NCBI RefSeq assembly: GCF_000511355.1
Contig: NC_023135.1
Location: forward strand, 2,258,371 to 2,322,370
DNA from: Leisingera methylohalidivorans DSM 14336
GTDB lineage: Bacteria; Pseudomonadota; Alphaproteobacteria; Rhodobacterales; Rhodobacteraceae
Length of the DNA: 64,000 bases
Direction: 5' to 3'
Below, one piece after another: positions 43,606 to 53,841 of the stretch (position 1 is the first letter of the stretch; each line of letters begins with the position of its first letter). The position numbers were made by a program, and so were the translations under genes. The notes under the pieces were generated by a model. That model had not been told where the DNA came from, did no database searches, and was given only the letters and a program-made list of their open reading frames with translations.

Positions 43606-44373
43606 TTGAAGCCCGCCTTGGATCTGGAACACGAACACTATCCTGGCGGGTTTTACACGCTCATGCGGCGGCTCGAAAAGCGCGAGGCGCCGTTTGACGA
43701 TCCCCTGTCAGTGCTTCCGCCCCTGGACATCGATCTGAACGCTCTGAAGGCGCAGCGCGTGGACAGTGCGCCGGAAATGATAGACATGCCCGAAGACCGC
43801 AGGCATGCCCTGCGCAAGCGGGCGCTGATACGGACCGAGTTTCTCGGCCAGCCGGAACTTTGGGCTTTGCATGCTTTGTGTATCGCTATCCTGCGCAGGC
43901 GGTCGCCGCCGCCGGAGGCGCAGCAGCTGTTCCTGCGGATCTGGAGGGAGCACGGCAGCACTCTGGCCCTTGAACTGCCCGTCCGCTGGCTGATTTCGGC
44001 TGCGACCACCTTTGGCGACCACGGTGAAACCATCGATCAGCGTCTGGGCGGTCAGGGACTGATGATGCTGTTCGACCTGATCAAGCTGCACGACAGCGAG
44101 CGCCGCCAGAGCGGGCGCAAGAACAGCGACGGTTTTCCGCGCTCCCGCGGCGGTCCGCGGCCGGATGATCTGGGCTTTGGGCTGGAGCCTTATTCCCTGC
44201 CTCATGGCGATCTGGACATGAACCTGCTGGCGCGGCTGTGGCGTTATTCGGAGAATGACACGGTCTTGCAGCCGCTGGGCATGCGCATGCTGCGGATGGT
44301 GATGAGTGACCCGCGCAGCATTTTCGGGCGCATTCAGCGCTACAAGGACAGATCGGCCTCAGATGAGCCATAG
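43606..44373 (+). CDS. Conserved hypothetical protein
   Basis: A 255-residue soluble protein, not recognised. It starts with TTG at 43606, 28 bases after prfC; the N-terminal LEHEHYPGGFYTLMRRLEKREAPFDDP is coding in character. A hydrophilic middle with LRKRALIRTEFLGQPELWALHAL is followed by a helical segment and a basic stretch (SGRKNSDGFPRSRGGPRPDD). No signal peptide, membrane segment or catalytic motif is evident. Its end overlaps the glycosyltransferase start by 11 bases, so the two are cotranslated. Confidence 0.65.
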   Translation: MKPALDLEHEHYPGGFYTLMRRLEKREAPFDDPLSVLPPLDIDLNALKAQRVDSAPEMIDMPEDRRHALRKRALIRTEFLGQPELWALHALCIAILRRRSPPPEAQQLFLRIWREHGSTLALELPVRWLISAATTFGDHGETIDQRLGGQGLMMLFDLIKLHDSERRQSGRKNSDGFPRSRGGPRPDDLGFGLEPYSLPHGDLDMNLLARLWRYSENDTVLQPLGMRMLRMVMSDPRSIFGRIQRYKDRSASDEP

Positions 44374-45304
44374 TGCGGTCAAATGGGGCGTGGTCAGCAC
44401 GATCAAGGCTGAGGCCGCGGAGATCCTCACCTTTGCAGCGCATTATCTGGACGCCGGAGCGCACCGGCTGTTCCTCTATCTGGATGCCCCCTGCCCGGAC
44501 GCCTATCCGCTGTTGAAAGCGCATCCGAAAATCCGCGTGGTGGACTGCGATGATCGGTATTGGCAGCAGAAGGGCCGCCCGGCGCGGCATCAGGTACGGC
44601 AGGCCAGCAATGCCAATCGGGCTTACCGGCGCCAGGCCAAGGATGTCAGCTGGCTGCTGCATTGCGACGTGGATGAGTTCCTGTGGTCGGACAGCCTGCC
44701 CGCCAGCCGGCTTGCAGCGCTGCCGCCAGAGACCCTATGCGCCCGGGTAAGGCCGGTCGAGGCCCTTGCCGGCGGCGATGGAACGGCCTTTAAAGGATAT
44801 GTTGCCCCCGCACGGCGCGGCGGCCCCGCTGATCAGCTTTATCCCCGGTTCGGCCGGGTGCTGCGCGGCGGTTTTCTCAGCCACGTTCAGGGCAAGCTGT
44901 TTGTCCGGACCGGCATTGACGGGCTCGACCTGCGCATTCACAACGCCTTTCTGGGCGAGACGGAAAACCCCGGCGCCGCAGAACTGGGCGGCATGGAGCT
45001 GTGCCATTTCCACGCAGCCGATTGGCAGAGCTGGATCAGCCACTACCGCTACCGGCTGCAAAAAGGCTCCTACCGGGCCGAACTGGCCCCCGCCCGGCCA
45101 CATGAGCCCGGGAGAATCACGACGCATCAGCTGCTCAGTTCTATCGAGTCGGATCAGGGCGAAGCCGGCCTGCGGACCTTTTTCGACGAAGTTTGCGCCG
45201 ACAGCCCAGACCTGCGGGACCGCCTGCGCGCTGCGGGGCTGCTCAAGATTCGAAAACTGGATTTGGACAGGAAACGGCGGAAACACTTTCCAGAATCCGG
45301 CTGA
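44363..45304 (+). CDS. Glycosyltransferase family 2-like protein
   Basis: A 313-residue protein resembling the GT2/GT92-type glycosyltransferases that act on surface sugars (Glyco_tranf_2_4 type). The N-terminal strand-helix AEILTFAAHYLDAGAHRLFLYLD and the DxD metal motif in LLHCDVDEFLW (near residue 98) are clear. A conserved LCHFHAADWQSWISHYRYRLQKGSY region lies near residue 230. The start at 44363 lies within the previous gene; a longer upstream start would overlap it heavily. No signal peptide, so it is probably cytoplasmic or peripheral. Confidence 0.78.
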   Translation: MSHSAVKWGVVSTIKAEAAEILTFAAHYLDAGAHRLFLYLDAPCPDAYPLLKAHPKIRVVDCDDRYWQQKGRPARHQVRQASNANRAYRRQAKDVSWLLHCDVDEFLWSDSLPASRLAALPPETLCARVRPVEALAGGDGTAFKGYVAPARRGGPADQLYPRFGRVLRGGFLSHVQGKLFVRTGIDGLDLRIHNAFLGETENPGAAELGGMELCHFHAADWQSWISHYRYRLQKGSYRAELAPARPHEPGRITTHQLLSSIESDQGEAGLRTFFDEVCADSPDLRDRLRAAGLLKIRKLDLDRKRRKHFPESG

Positions 45305-45486
45305 ATTGTCGCTCTGCTGCAAAAGGCCCGGACAAAAACACTGCGAAATCCGGCATTAATTGACGATCGCACAGGATTTTGCTATGCCGCCTCACGAGCC
45401 GGCAGCTGCCATCCCGCATGACCTTTGCGGAGTCGGCTGCAACAAACACGCGCGGGCCAGGTCAGTGTCCGCAATGACGGATGCAT

Positions 45487-46923
45487 ATGACAAAATTCAC
45501 CGATCTCAACCTTAATCCCAAGGTCCTCAAAGCTGTTGAGGAAGCTGGATATGAAACCCCCACTCCCATCCAGGCCGGAGCGATTCCGCCTGCGCTGGAA
45601 GGGCGTGACGTTCTGGGAATCGCCCAGACCGGCACCGGCAAGACTGCGTCTTTCACGCTGCCGATGATCACGCTGCTGGCGCGCGGACGCGCCCGCGCCC
45701 GGATGCCGCGCAGCCTGGTGCTGTGCCCCACCCGCGAGCTGGCGGCCCAGGTGGCGGAAAACTTCGACACCTATGCCAAGCATGTAAAGCTCACCAAGGC
45801 GCTGCTGATCGGCGGGGTTTCCTTCAAGGAACAGGACGCGCTGATCGACAAGGGCGTCGATGTGCTGATCGCCACCCCCGGCCGTCTGCTGGACCATTTC
45901 GAACGCGGCAAACTGCTGCTGACCGGCGTGCAGGTGATGGTGGTGGACGAAGCCGACCGGATGCTGGACATGGGGTTCATCCCCGATATCGAGCGCATCT
46001 TCTCGCTGACGCCGTTCACCCGCCAGACGCTGTTCTTCTCGGCCACCATGGCACCGGAAATCGAGCGGATCACCAACACCTTCCTGTCCGGCCCCGAGCG
46101 CATTGAAGTCGCACGGCAAGCCACCGCATCGGAAACGATCGAACAGGCCGTGGTGCAGTTCAAGGCATCGCGCCGGGACCGCGAGGGCAGCGAAAAGCGT
46201 ACCGTTCTGCGGGCGCTGATCGACAATGAGGGTGACAAGCTCACCAATGCAATCATCTTCTGCAACCGCAAGTCGGACGTGGATATCGTTGCCAAATCGC
46301 TGAAGAAATACGGCTATGACGCGGCGCCTATCCATGGCGACCTGGATCAAAGCCAGCGGACCAGGACACTGGACGGCTTCCGCGAAGGCTCCCTGCGGAT
46401 CCTGGTCGCTTCGGATGTGGCCGCGCGGGGCCTTGATGTGCCCAGCGTCAGCCATGTGTTCAACTTCGACGTGCCCGGCCATGCCGAGGATTACGTTCAC
46501 AGGATCGGACGCACCGGACGCGCCGGCCGCGCGGGCAAGGCGATCACCATCTGCATTTCCCGCGATGACAAGGCGCTGGATGCAGTGGAGAAGCTGATCC
46601 AGAAAGAGATCCCGCGTCTGGACAACCCGGTGAAGCCGGAAGCCAAGGCCGAAAAACCGGCCCGCGCAGCCAAGCCGGAAACGGAAGCCCGCGCTCCCAA
46701 GCCGGAAGCGGAAGCCCGCGCTCCCAAGCCGGAAGCGGAAGCCCGCGACCCCCGCAAGGAGGCGGCCCGCAGCCCCCGCAAGGACGAAAAGCCTGCGCAG
46801 AAGCCCGAACGCTCTTCGGGCCGCGGCAAATACGGCAAACGCGACGACAAGACAGTGGTCGGAATGGGCGATCACCTGCCCAGCTTCATCGCCCTCAGCT
46901 TCGCGGAACGCCGGGCCAGCTGA
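45487..46923 (+). CDS. DEAD-box RNA helicase (RhlE-like)
   Basis: A 478-residue ATP-dependent RNA helicase. All core motifs are present: PTPIQ, AQTGTGKT, PTRELA, DEAD (in VVDEADRMLDMGF), SAT, and HRIGRTGRAG in the second RecA domain. A basic low-complexity tail (about residues 390-460) contains three near-identical nine-residue repeats (KPEAEARAP type, at about 46687-46750), encoded by near-perfect 27-bp tandem repeats. Such tails bind RNA. The ATG at 45487 is preferred over 45481 because GACGGA precedes it at usable spacing. A strong terminator follows. Confidence 0.92.
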   Translation: MTKFTDLNLNPKVLKAVEEAGYETPTPIQAGAIPPALEGRDVLGIAQTGTGKTASFTLPMITLLARGRARARMPRSLVLCPTRELAAQVAENFDTYAKHVKLTKALLIGGVSFKEQDALIDKGVDVLIATPGRLLDHFERGKLLLTGVQVMVVDEADRMLDMGFIPDIERIFSLTPFTRQTLFFSATMAPEIERITNTFLSGPERIEVARQATASETIEQAVVQFKASRRDREGSEKRTVLRALIDNEGDKLTNAIIFCNRKSDVDIVAKSLKKYGYDAAPIHGDLDQSQRTRTLDGFREGSLRILVASDVAARGLDVPSVSHVFNFDVPGHAEDYVHRIGRTGRAGRAGKAITICISRDDKALDAVEKLIQKEIPRLDNPVKPEAKAEKPARAAKPETEARAPKPEAEARAPKPEAEARDPRKEAARSPRKDEKPAQKPERSSGRGKYGKRDDKTVVGMGDHLPSFIALSFAERRAS

Positions 46924-46945
46924 CCGGCACCGCCTGACGCTTTGC

Positions 46946-46974
46946 AGGCCGCTCCTCTTCGGGGCGGCCTTTTT
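46946..46974 (+). terminator. Rho-independent terminator after the helicase gene
   Basis: A 10-bp stem with one G-T pair (AGGCCGCTCC with GGGGCGGCCT, loop TCTTC) runs into TTTT. Confidence 0.85.
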
Positions 46975-47130
46975 CTTGGCAGCTGCAGAAGGACACCCCG
47001 CTGTGCAGTTGCAGCATAGCGACCTTTGCACTTGCAGCATAACAGGTCTTCGATCTTGGGTGGCGTCAATCCGTGCAAACAGGCGTATTGCTTCCGCAAC
47101 ACTGTAACGCGATTGAAGATGGGCTTCGCC

Positions 47131-47310
47131 ATGAACACCACCGACACCAACACCCTGACCATTGCACAATTCCAAGCCATCGAAGCCCGCGCCCATGAGC
47201 TGCGTGCCGAGGCATTTGCCAACGTGATGCGCCGTCTGTTCCGCGCCGTGTTCAGCGCCCCGCGCAAGGTTATTTCCTGCCCCAGCTGCGCCCGCCCGCT
47301 GCACGGCTGA
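47131..47310 (+). CDS. Small basic protein, DUF1127-like
   Basis: A 59-residue protein: a Thr-rich head, a helix IEARAHELRAEAFANVMRRLFRAVF, and a CxxC tail (SCPSCARPLHG). Its shape resembles small roseobacter proteins with DUF1127-like arginine-rich helices. The CxxC pair could bind zinc. The ATG at 47131 is chosen for the family-like start; upstream in-frame ATGs lie in repetitive non-coding sequence. A hairpin follows the gene. Confidence 0.6.
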   Translation: MNTTDTNTLTIAQFQAIEARAHELRAEAFANVMRRLFRAVFSAPRKVISCPSCARPLHG

Positions 47311-47349
47311 ACCAGCCGCCGGTGCCGCCGGAGCAGCAACCGGATTAAA

Positions 47350-47380
47350 AACGCCGCGTGCCTGAGAAGGCCGCGGCGTT
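47350..47380. terminator. Hairpin after the small basic protein gene
   Basis: AACGCCGCG (47350-47358) and CGCGGCGTT (47372-47380) form a perfect 9-bp stem with a 13-base loop. Only a short AT run follows, so termination strength is uncertain. The rest of the gap to rnj (47381-47564) is GC-rich without a recognisable gene. Confidence 0.5.
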
Positions 47381-47564
47381 ATTGATTCTGCCGCTGCTGT
47401 TCTGCGGCAGCGCCGCGGCCCCCCCCAGGGGTCCGCGGCGCCTGGCCCAACGGGGCCTGCTGCATCGATGATGCGGCGTGGGCCGGGCGGGAGACCCGCC
47501 CGGCCCGGATTTTCCGAGCGCGCAATTTGCGCTGCAAACCGCGTCGCGCTATTTGGATTGCGCC

Positions 47565-49232
47565 TCAGCGCATGCGGCTGACCACCACCGTCACTTCGGG
47601 TTTTTTGCCGATCTCGCTATGGGCGCTTTGGCGGGCAATGCGGCGCAGTTCCTGTTCCAGCTTGTCGTCGTCGCGCAGCGTCTTGGCACCGGCACGCATC
47701 AGGAACTGGTTCAGATCCTCTTCCATCACCTCGACCAGAGCGGCGTTGGAACTGCCGGTCTCAGGCAGGCCCTTGACGTCGCACCAGGGCTCGCCCAGCG
47801 GCTCGTCTTCCTCATCCAGCAGCACCGTCACCACCACATGGCCGTTCAGCGCCATGCGGATACGGTCGCGGACAACACCGTCCATTGCGCCGTATTTGAC
47901 AGAACCGTCCAGATAGGTGCGGCCGGTATCAACATAGCCGGCGGGTTTGGGCGCGTCGCCGGTCAGGTCCATCATCATGCCGTTGACCACAACCGCACTG
48001 GCAATGCCCTTTGCCTCGCCCAGACGGGCGTGCTGGCGCAGGTGGCGGTGCTCGCCGTGCATCGGCACCAGCATTCTGGGCTTCAGCAGGGTATGCATGG
48101 CTTCCAGATCCGGCCCATTGGCATGCCCCGACACATGGTAAAGGCCGGAACTGTCGTCAACAACATCAACGCCCATTTCCGAGAACTGGTTGATAACGCG
48201 GATCACGCCCCTCTCGTTGCCCGGGATGGTCTTGGAGGAGAACAGGAAGGTGTCGCCCTGCTTCAGCTCCAGGCCGCGGTATTTGCCGCGCGCCAGCTGC
48301 GCGGAGGCGGCACGGCGTTCGCCCTGGCTGCCGGTTGTGATCAGCATCAGGTTGTCGCGCGGCACATTGTTTGCGTCCTCCGGGCTGATCACCTTGGGGA
48401 AGTCCTGCAGCACGCCGGTTTCCGTCGCAGCCTCGATCATCCGGCGCATCGCCCGGCCCAGCAGCACAATGGACCGCCCGGCCCGGACGCCGGCCTCGGC
48501 CAGGGTTTTCACCCGGGCCACGTTGGAGGCAAAGGTGGTCGCGGCCACCAGGCCCTTGGCCTCGGAGATCAGCCGGGTGATCTCATCCGGAAGCTCAGAT
48601 TCCGAACGGCCCGGATGGGTGGAGAACACATTGGTGGAATCGCAGACCAGCGCCTGGATGCCGTCTTTGGCGATCTCCGCCCACATCTCCGGGTCGAAGG
48701 GTTCACCGACCAGCGGGTTGGAGTCCAGCTTGAAATCGCCGGTATGCACCACCCGCCCTGCCGGGCTGTCGATCACCAGCGCGCCGCTTTCGGGGATCGA
48801 GTGGCTCATCGGTGCAACGCCAATGGTGAACGGGCCGAGTTTGGTGGTTTCCGGCCAGGCCTGCACGATCTGCACCGCTGCCGGATCGTGGCCCGCTTCC
48901 TCCATCTTGCGCCGCGCCAGATTGGCGGTGAAGGCGCGGGCGTAGACCGGCACGTTCAGGCTGGAATACATATGCGCGATGGCGCCGATGTGGTCCTCGT
49001 GCCCGTGGGTGACGAAAATCCCCTCCAGCCGGTCAACCCGCTCTTTCAGCCAGGTCATGTCCGGCATGATCAGATCAACGCCGGGGGTGGTGTCCATATC
49101 CGGGAATGTCACGCCCAGGTCGACCAGGATCAGACGTTCCTTATCCTTTGGCCCGTAGCCATAGACATAGGCATTCATGCCAATTTCACCCGCCCCGCCG
49201 AGGGGCAGATAGATCAATCTTTCACTGCTCAT
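47565..49232 (-). CDS. rnj: Ribonuclease J
   Basis: Metallo-beta-lactamase-fold RNase with 5' exonuclease and endonuclease activity that matures rRNA and degrades mRNA. The 555-residue protein carries the HxHxDH motif THGHEDHIGA (His76, His78, Asp80, His81), the beta-CASP domain (about 200-370, with STNVFSTHPGRSESE and FASNVARVK), and HANGPDL and HGEHRHL near the second metal site. The start overlaps the coaX stop by four bases (ATGA). Confidence 0.95.
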   Translation of the reverse strand: MSSERLIYLPLGGAGEIGMNAYVYGYGPKDKERLILVDLGVTFPDMDTTPGVDLIMPDMTWLKERVDRLEGIFVTHGHEDHIGAIAHMYSSLNVPVYARAFTANLARRKMEEAGHDPAAVQIVQAWPETTKLGPFTIGVAPMSHSIPESGALVIDSPAGRVVHTGDFKLDSNPLVGEPFDPEMWAEIAKDGIQALVCDSTNVFSTHPGRSESELPDEITRLISEAKGLVAATTFASNVARVKTLAEAGVRAGRSIVLLGRAMRRMIEAATETGVLQDFPKVISPEDANNVPRDNLMLITTGSQGERRAASAQLARGKYRGLELKQGDTFLFSSKTIPGNERGVIRVINQFSEMGVDVVDDSSGLYHVSGHANGPDLEAMHTLLKPRMLVPMHGEHRHLRQHARLGEAKGIASAVVVNGMMMDLTGDAPKPAGYVDTGRTYLDGSVKYGAMDGVVRDRIRMALNGHVVVTVLLDEEDEPLGEPWCDVKGLPETGSSNAALVEVMEEDLNQFLMRAGAKTLRDDDKLEQELRRIARQSAHSEIGKKPEVTVVVSRMR

Positions 49233-50011
49233 GCGTCAGTACCATTTTCCTTGTTGTATTTATGAATGATCTGCAGGCCATGCATGGTGAGGTCATCCTC
49301 GAATGCGTCGAACAGATCAGCAGATTGCTGGAACAAAGGCGCCAGCCCGCCTGTCGAGATTACTTTCATCGCCACGCCGCGTTCCGCCTTGATTTGGGTG
49401 CAGATCTCGCGGACGAGGCCGACATAGCCCCAGAACACGCCGGACTGCATACAGGCGACGGTATTGGTGCCGATGACATTTTCAGGTTTGGTGATGTCCA
49501 CATGCGGCAGGGCGGCGGCAGCCTGGTGCAGGGCCTCCAGGCTCAGGTTCACGCCAGGCGCAATCACCCCGCCGACATAGGCGCCATCCTCGGCCACCAC
49601 ATCGAATGTTGTTGCGGTGCCGAAATCCACCACGATCAGATTGCCGCCATAAAGGTCAAAGCCGGACACCGTATTGACCAGCCGGTCAGGCCCGACAGCG
49701 GTGCCTTCGTCCACCCGCACCGCGACAGGCAGCAGGCAGCCGGGCTTTCCCACCACCAAGGGACGTGTGTTGAAATAGCGGTCGGCGAGCACACGCAGAT
49801 TGAACACCACCCGCGGCACGGTGGAGGAGATGATCATGTCGGTGATATCCGCCTCGATCCCCTGCAGCCGCATCAGCGTGTTCAGCCAGACGTAATATTG
49901 ATCCGCCGTGCGTTTCCAATCGGTGGCCGTGCGCCACATGGCGATGAACTCTTCGCCGTCATAGATCGAAAACACCGTGTTGGTATTGCCGCAATCAACT
50001 GCCAGAAGCAT
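49229..50011 (-). CDS. coaX: Type III pantothenate kinase
   Basis: First enzyme of coenzyme A synthesis, phosphorylating pantothenate. The 260-residue protein begins MLLAVDCGNTNTVFSIYDG, whose Asp6 binds ATP/phosphate in the actin-like fold. The pantothenate-site segment DRLVNTVSGFDLYGGNLIVVDFGTATTFD and the conserved GGVIAPGVNLSLEAL are present. It lies 12 bases after birA and overlaps rnj; the birA-coaX-rnj order after nuoN is usual in this bacterial group. Confidence 0.93.
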   Translation of the reverse strand: MLLAVDCGNTNTVFSIYDGEEFIAMWRTATDWKRTADQYYVWLNTLMRLQGIEADITDMIISSTVPRVVFNLRVLADRYFNTRPLVVGKPGCLLPVAVRVDEGTAVGPDRLVNTVSGFDLYGGNLIVVDFGTATTFDVVAEDGAYVGGVIAPGVNLSLEALHQAAAALPHVDITKPENVIGTNTVACMQSGVFWGYVGLVREICTQIKAERGVAMKVISTGGLAPLFQQSADLFDAFEDDLTMHGLQIIHKYNKENGTDA

Positions 50012-50023
50012 CGCTGCCCCTTC

Positions 50024-50770
50024 CTAGAAATAGATGTCGGCCGCGGGAATGCTCACGCGGCCCTTGGCAGTGTTTAGGACAAGGTTGCCGCTGGCGTCCA
50101 CCGTTTCAAAGGTGCCGTCGGTCTCGGAACTGGCGGTGCGGGCGGTGATCACCTCGCCCAGTTTCGCCGCGCGCTCCAGCCAGGCGGTGCGGATCGGCTC
50201 GAACCCATAGGTGGTGAACTGCTGCTCATAGCGGGCAAAGGCCTCTGCCAGCGCCTCCAGAAACTCTTCCGGCGAGACCTGAACGCCGGTTTCCGACAGC
50301 AGCGACACTGGCCAGACGGCACCAGGTTCCAGCCATTCCTTCATCGGGGTTTCCACCAGGTTGACGCCAATGCCGACATACAGGTGGTTGACCCCCTGCC
50401 CGTTGCCGGCGCTTTCCAGCAGAATGCCTGCCAGCTTGCCGCCCTTCAGCAGCACGTCATTGGGCCATTTCAGCGACAGCCCTTCGCTGCGTCCGGTGAC
50501 CGCGACACAAGCGTCATAGACGGCCAGCGCCGCCACGAAGCTGCGCAGCGCTGCCTGATCCGGAGCGCCTTGGGGCCGCATTACCAGGGTGGCGGCGAAA
50601 TTACCCTTGGGGTCTTTCCAGTCACGGCCGCGGCGTCCCCGTCCTTGGGTTTGCCGCAGCGCCAGAATCCACTCGGGGCCTGCCAGTTGCCCGGCAATGC
50701 GGGCGGCCTCGTTCAGGGTGCTGTCAACCTCGGCAAGCACCCGTTTTCCATATCCTGCTGGCCAGCTCAT
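50024..50770 (-). CDS. birA: Biotin--[acetyl-CoA-carboxylase] ligase
   Basis: Attaches biotin to biotin-dependent carboxylases. The 248-residue protein contains the biotinyl-AMP loop GRGRRGRDW, the LKWPNDVLL motif and KLAGILLE, followed by the small C-terminal SH3-like domain. It lacks the N-terminal DNA-binding domain of bifunctional BirA, so it is a ligase only and does not repress biotin genes. A terminator separates it from nuoN. Confidence 0.92.
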   Translation of the reverse strand: MSWPAGYGKRVLAEVDSTLNEAARIAGQLAGPEWILALRQTQGRGRRGRDWKDPKGNFAATLVMRPQGAPDQAALRSFVAALAVYDACVAVTGRSEGLSLKWPNDVLLKGGKLAGILLESAGNGQGVNHLYVGIGVNLVETPMKEWLEPGAVWPVSLLSETGVQVSPEEFLEALAEAFARYEQQFTTYGFEPIRTAWLERAAKLGEVITARTASSETDGTFETVDASGNLVLNTAKGRVSIPAADIYF

Positions 50771-50790
50771 ACGCGCTCCTTAAATGCGGA

Positions 50791-50816
50791 AAGGCCCGGT
50801 CACAAGACCGGGCCTT
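50791..50816 (-). terminator. Terminator of the nuo operon
   Basis: A perfect 11-bp stem (AAGGCCCGGTC and GACCGGGCCTT, 4-base loop), followed on the - strand by TT, lies 23 bases after the nuoN stop and before birA. Confidence 0.82.
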
Positions 50817-50838
50817 GTCAGCCTGCCTGAAAAGCAGA

Positions 50839-52278
50839 TCAATTTACAAGGGTTGCTGCGGCAGCAGCTGCCGCGCCGTCGATGCCGAACTGGTAAACCA
50901 CGCCTACCAGCATCAGCGCGGCAGAGGCCATCAGCGCCACGCCCAGGATCGGTGATCCCTGCGCCTCGACGTCGTCCTCGCCCGTGCCGAAGTACATGTA
51001 GAAGACGATGCGGATGTAGTAGAACGCACCGATCACCGAAGCGACAGCGGAGGCAATGACCAGCCCCATCAGGCCGGCGTCGACACCCGCCTGCCAAACG
51101 CCCAGCTTGGCAAAGAAGCCCAGCATCGGCGGCACCCCGGCCAGCGAGAACATCAGCACAAGCACCGCCAGCGCCTTGCCCGGCTCGCGTGCGGCGAACT
51201 GATTCAGCGCCATGATATCGGTCACAGGCTTGCCGTCTTTTTCCAGCATCAGAATGAAGGAGAAAGTACCGATGTTCATGGTGACGTAGATCGCCAGATA
51301 CACCAGCATCGCAGTGACGCCCTGTTCGGTGCCCGCTGCCAGGCCAATCATCGCATAGCCCATATGGGCGATCGACGAGAAAGCCATCAGGCGCTTGATG
51401 TCGCGCTGGCCGATGGCGGCAATGGCGCCGAGGAACATCGACAGCACCGACAGCACCACGATGATCTGCTGCCAGTCGGAGATGGCACCGCCAAAGGCAT
51501 CATGCAGGACGCGGGCAAACAAGCCCATCGCCGCAACCTTGGGCGCGGTGGCAAAGAAGGCGGTGACCGGGGTCGGCGCGCCCTCATAGACGTCCGGGGT
51601 CCACATGTGGAAAGGCACCGCGGAGACCTTGAAGGCAAGCCCCGAGATCATGAAGACGAGCCCGAACAGCATGCCGAGCGACATATGGCCCTGCTCGGCG
51701 ACTTGGATGATACCCGCGAACTGAGTGGTGCCGGCAAAGCCGTAAACCAGCGAGGCACCGTACAGCAGCAGGCCCGAGGACAAGGCGCCCAGCACAAAGT
51801 ACTTGAGGCCCGCTTCGGTCGACTTGACGCTGTCGCGGCGCATGGCGGCCACGACATAGAGCGACAGAGACTGCAGCTCCAGCCCCATGTACAGAGACAT
51901 CAGGTCGCCGGCGGAGACCATCATCATCATACCCACGGCGCTGAGCGCAACCAGGATCGGGTATTCGAAGCGCAGCATGCCGCGGCGCGCCATATAGTCC
52001 TGGCCGATCAGCAGCACCGCAGCCGCACCCAGCAGCAGCGCCACTTTGGCAAAGCGGGCAAAGCCGTCGTTGATGAACATGCCGTTGAAAGCGGTCTGGG
52101 TGGTGGCCGGGCTGGCCGCGATCCAGAAGGCCACCGCCGCCAGCAGCGCCGCGGTGGTCCAAACCATCGGGGAGGCCAGCTTGTCCTTGCTGGTGTAGAC
52201 GGCGCCCAAAAGCGCCCCCATCGCGTAGAGTGCCAGAACGATCTCTGGCAGGATTACAGTAAGATCAGCTTGGATCAT
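50839..52278 (-). CDS. nuoN: NADH-quinone oxidoreductase subunit N
   Basis: Antiporter-like membrane subunit of complex I, one of the proton-pumping channels. The 479-residue protein has about fourteen hydrophobic segments and the Proton_antipo_M region ([44 protein letters not shown]). The start at 52278 (MIQADL) is preferred, since an upstream ATG at 52287 sits right against the AAGGGAG site. It is the last nuo gene, ending in the operon terminator. Confidence 0.94.
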   Translation of the reverse strand: MIQADLTVILPEIVLALYAMGALLGAVYTSKDKLASPMVWTTAALLAAVAFWIAASPATTQTAFNGMFINDGFARFAKVALLLGAAAVLLIGQDYMARRGMLRFEYPILVALSAVGMMMMVSAGDLMSLYMGLELQSLSLYVVAAMRRDSVKSTEAGLKYFVLGALSSGLLLYGASLVYGFAGTTQFAGIIQVAEQGHMSLGMLFGLVFMISGLAFKVSAVPFHMWTPDVYEGAPTPVTAFFATAPKVAAMGLFARVLHDAFGGAISDWQQIIVVLSVLSMFLGAIAAIGQRDIKRLMAFSSIAHMGYAMIGLAAGTEQGVTAMLVYLAIYVTMNIGTFSFILMLEKDGKPVTDIMALNQFAAREPGKALAVLVLMFSLAGVPPMLGFFAKLGVWQAGVDAGLMGLVIASAVASVIGAFYYIRIVFYMYFGTGEDDVEAQGSPILGVALMASAALMLVGVVYQFGIDGAAAAAAATLVN

Positions 52279-52293
52279 CTGCCTCATGCTCCC

Positions 52294-53841
52294 TTAATGC
52301 GAAGCAATCTGGATGGCTGCCGAGGTGTCGGCCGCTGCCAGAGACTGGTTGAAGTTTGCAATCAGCGCCTCGGTCGAGGGCGCGATGATGTCGGTCACCA
52401 GGGACGGATAGACCCCCAGCAGCAGGGTCATGACAACCAGCGGCGCAAAGACAAAGCGTTCGCGGGCGGACATGTCGCGGATGCCGGCCAGGCTGCCCTT
52501 GATCAGATCGCCGAATACCACCCGGCGGTAGAGCCACAGCGCATAGCCGGCCGAGAAGATCACGCCGGTTGCTGCCACTGCCGTCACCCAGGTGTTTTTC
52601 TGGAAGGCGCCCATCAGGGTCAGGAATTCACCGACAAAACCTGAAGTGCCCGGCAGGCCGACGTTGCCCATGGTGAAGAACATGAACACCAGAGCGTATG
52701 CGGGCATCCGGATCACCAGACCGCCATAGGCGTCGATGTCGCGGGTGTGCATCCTGTCATAGATCACCCCGACGCAAAGGAAGAGCGCGGCGGAGATGAA
52801 GCCGTGGCTCAGCATCTGGAAGATGGCCCCGTCGACACCCTGCTGGTTGGCGGCAAAGATGCCCATGGTGACAAAGCCCATGTGCGCGACCGAGGAATAG
52901 GCGATCAGCTTTTTCATGTCTTCCTGAACCATCGCCACCAGCGAAGTGTAGACAACCGCAATGGCCGACATCCACAGGACCACATCGGTCATCACATCCG
53001 CGCCGACCGGGAACATCGGCAAGGAAAACCGCAAAAAGCCGTAGCCGCCCATTTTCAGCAGGATCGCCGCCAGCACCACAGAACCGGCAGTCGGCGCCTG
53101 CACATGCGCATCTGGAAGCCAGGTGTGCACCGGCCACATCGGCATCTTCACCGCGAAGGAGGCAAAGAAGGCCAGGAACATCAGCGTCTGGGCGCCGCCC
53201 ACAATGTGGATGCCCAGCACGTCAAAGGACGCCGCCGAGAAGCTGTGAGTCAGCAGGGATTCGATATCGGTGGTGCCGGCATCCACATACATGAAGACCA
53301 TCGCCACCAGCATCAGCACCGAGCCGAAAAAGGTGTAGAGGAAGAACTTGAAGGAGGCGTAGATCCGCTCCTTGCCGCCCCAGATCCCGATGATCAGGAA
53401 CATCGGAATGAGGCCCGCCTCGAAGAACAGGTAGAACAGCACCAGATCCAGCGCCATGAAGACGCCCAGCATCAGGGTCTCCAAGAGCAGGAAAGCGATC
53501 ATGTATTCCTTGACCCGGTCGGTGACGCTCCAGCTGGCCAGAATGGTCAGCGGCATGATGAAGGTGGTCAGCATCACAAACAGAACCGAGATGCCGTCGA
53601 CCCCCATCTTGTATTTGAACCCGAAAATCCACGCGGCTTCTTCCACAAACTGGAAGCCGGTGTTGGCGGGGTCGAACTCGAAATAGATGCCAAGGCTCAC
53701 CAGGAAGGTGATCGTTGTGGCAAACAGCGCAACATACTTGGCGTTGCGCTGCGCCGCCTTATCCTCGCCGCGCAGGAACAGGGCCAGGATGGCCGCCGCA
53801 AGCGCCGGGATGAAGGTGACAATAGAAAGGAGATTGTCCAT
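52294..53841 (-). CDS. nuoM: NADH-quinone oxidoreductase subunit M
   Basis: Antiporter-like proton-pumping subunit of complex I. The 515-residue protein has about fourteen membrane segments and the signatures [17 protein letters not shown] and [36 protein letters not shown], which contain the essential lysine and glutamate helices. The start at 53841 shares a base with the nuoL stop (TGATG), so translation is coupled. A longer frame upstream lies inside nuoL. Confidence 0.95.
   Translation of the reverse strand: MDNLLSIVTFIPALAAAILALFLRGEDKAAQRNAKYVALFATTITFLVSLGIYFEFDPANTGFQFVEEAAWIFGFKYKMGVDGISVLFVMLTTFIMPLTILASWSVTDRVKEYMIAFLLLETLMLGVFMALDLVLFYLFFEAGLIPMFLIIGIWGGKERIYASFKFFLYTFFGSVLMLVAMVFMYVDAGTTDIESLLTHSFSAASFDVLGIHIVGGAQTLMFLAFFASFAVKMPMWPVHTWLPDAHVQAPTAGSVVLAAILLKMGGYGFLRFSLPMFPVGADVMTDVVLWMSAIAVVYTSLVAMVQEDMKKLIAYSSVAHMGFVTMGIFAANQQGVDGAIFQMLSHGFISAALFLCVGVIYDRMHTRDIDAYGGLVIRMPAYALVFMFFTMGNVGLPGTSGFVGEFLTLMGAFQKNTWVTAVAATGVIFSAGYALWLYRRVVFGDLIKGSLAGIRDMSARERFVFAPLVVMTLLLGVYPSLVTDIIAPSTEALIANFNQSLAAADTSAAIQIASH

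Noticed and set aside
45382..47304. 640-codon open frame on the - strand
   Set aside because: Antisense to the DEAD-box helicase with all motifs intact.
47478..49265. 595-codon open frame on the + strand
   Set aside because: Antisense to rnj, which has intact RNase J motifs.
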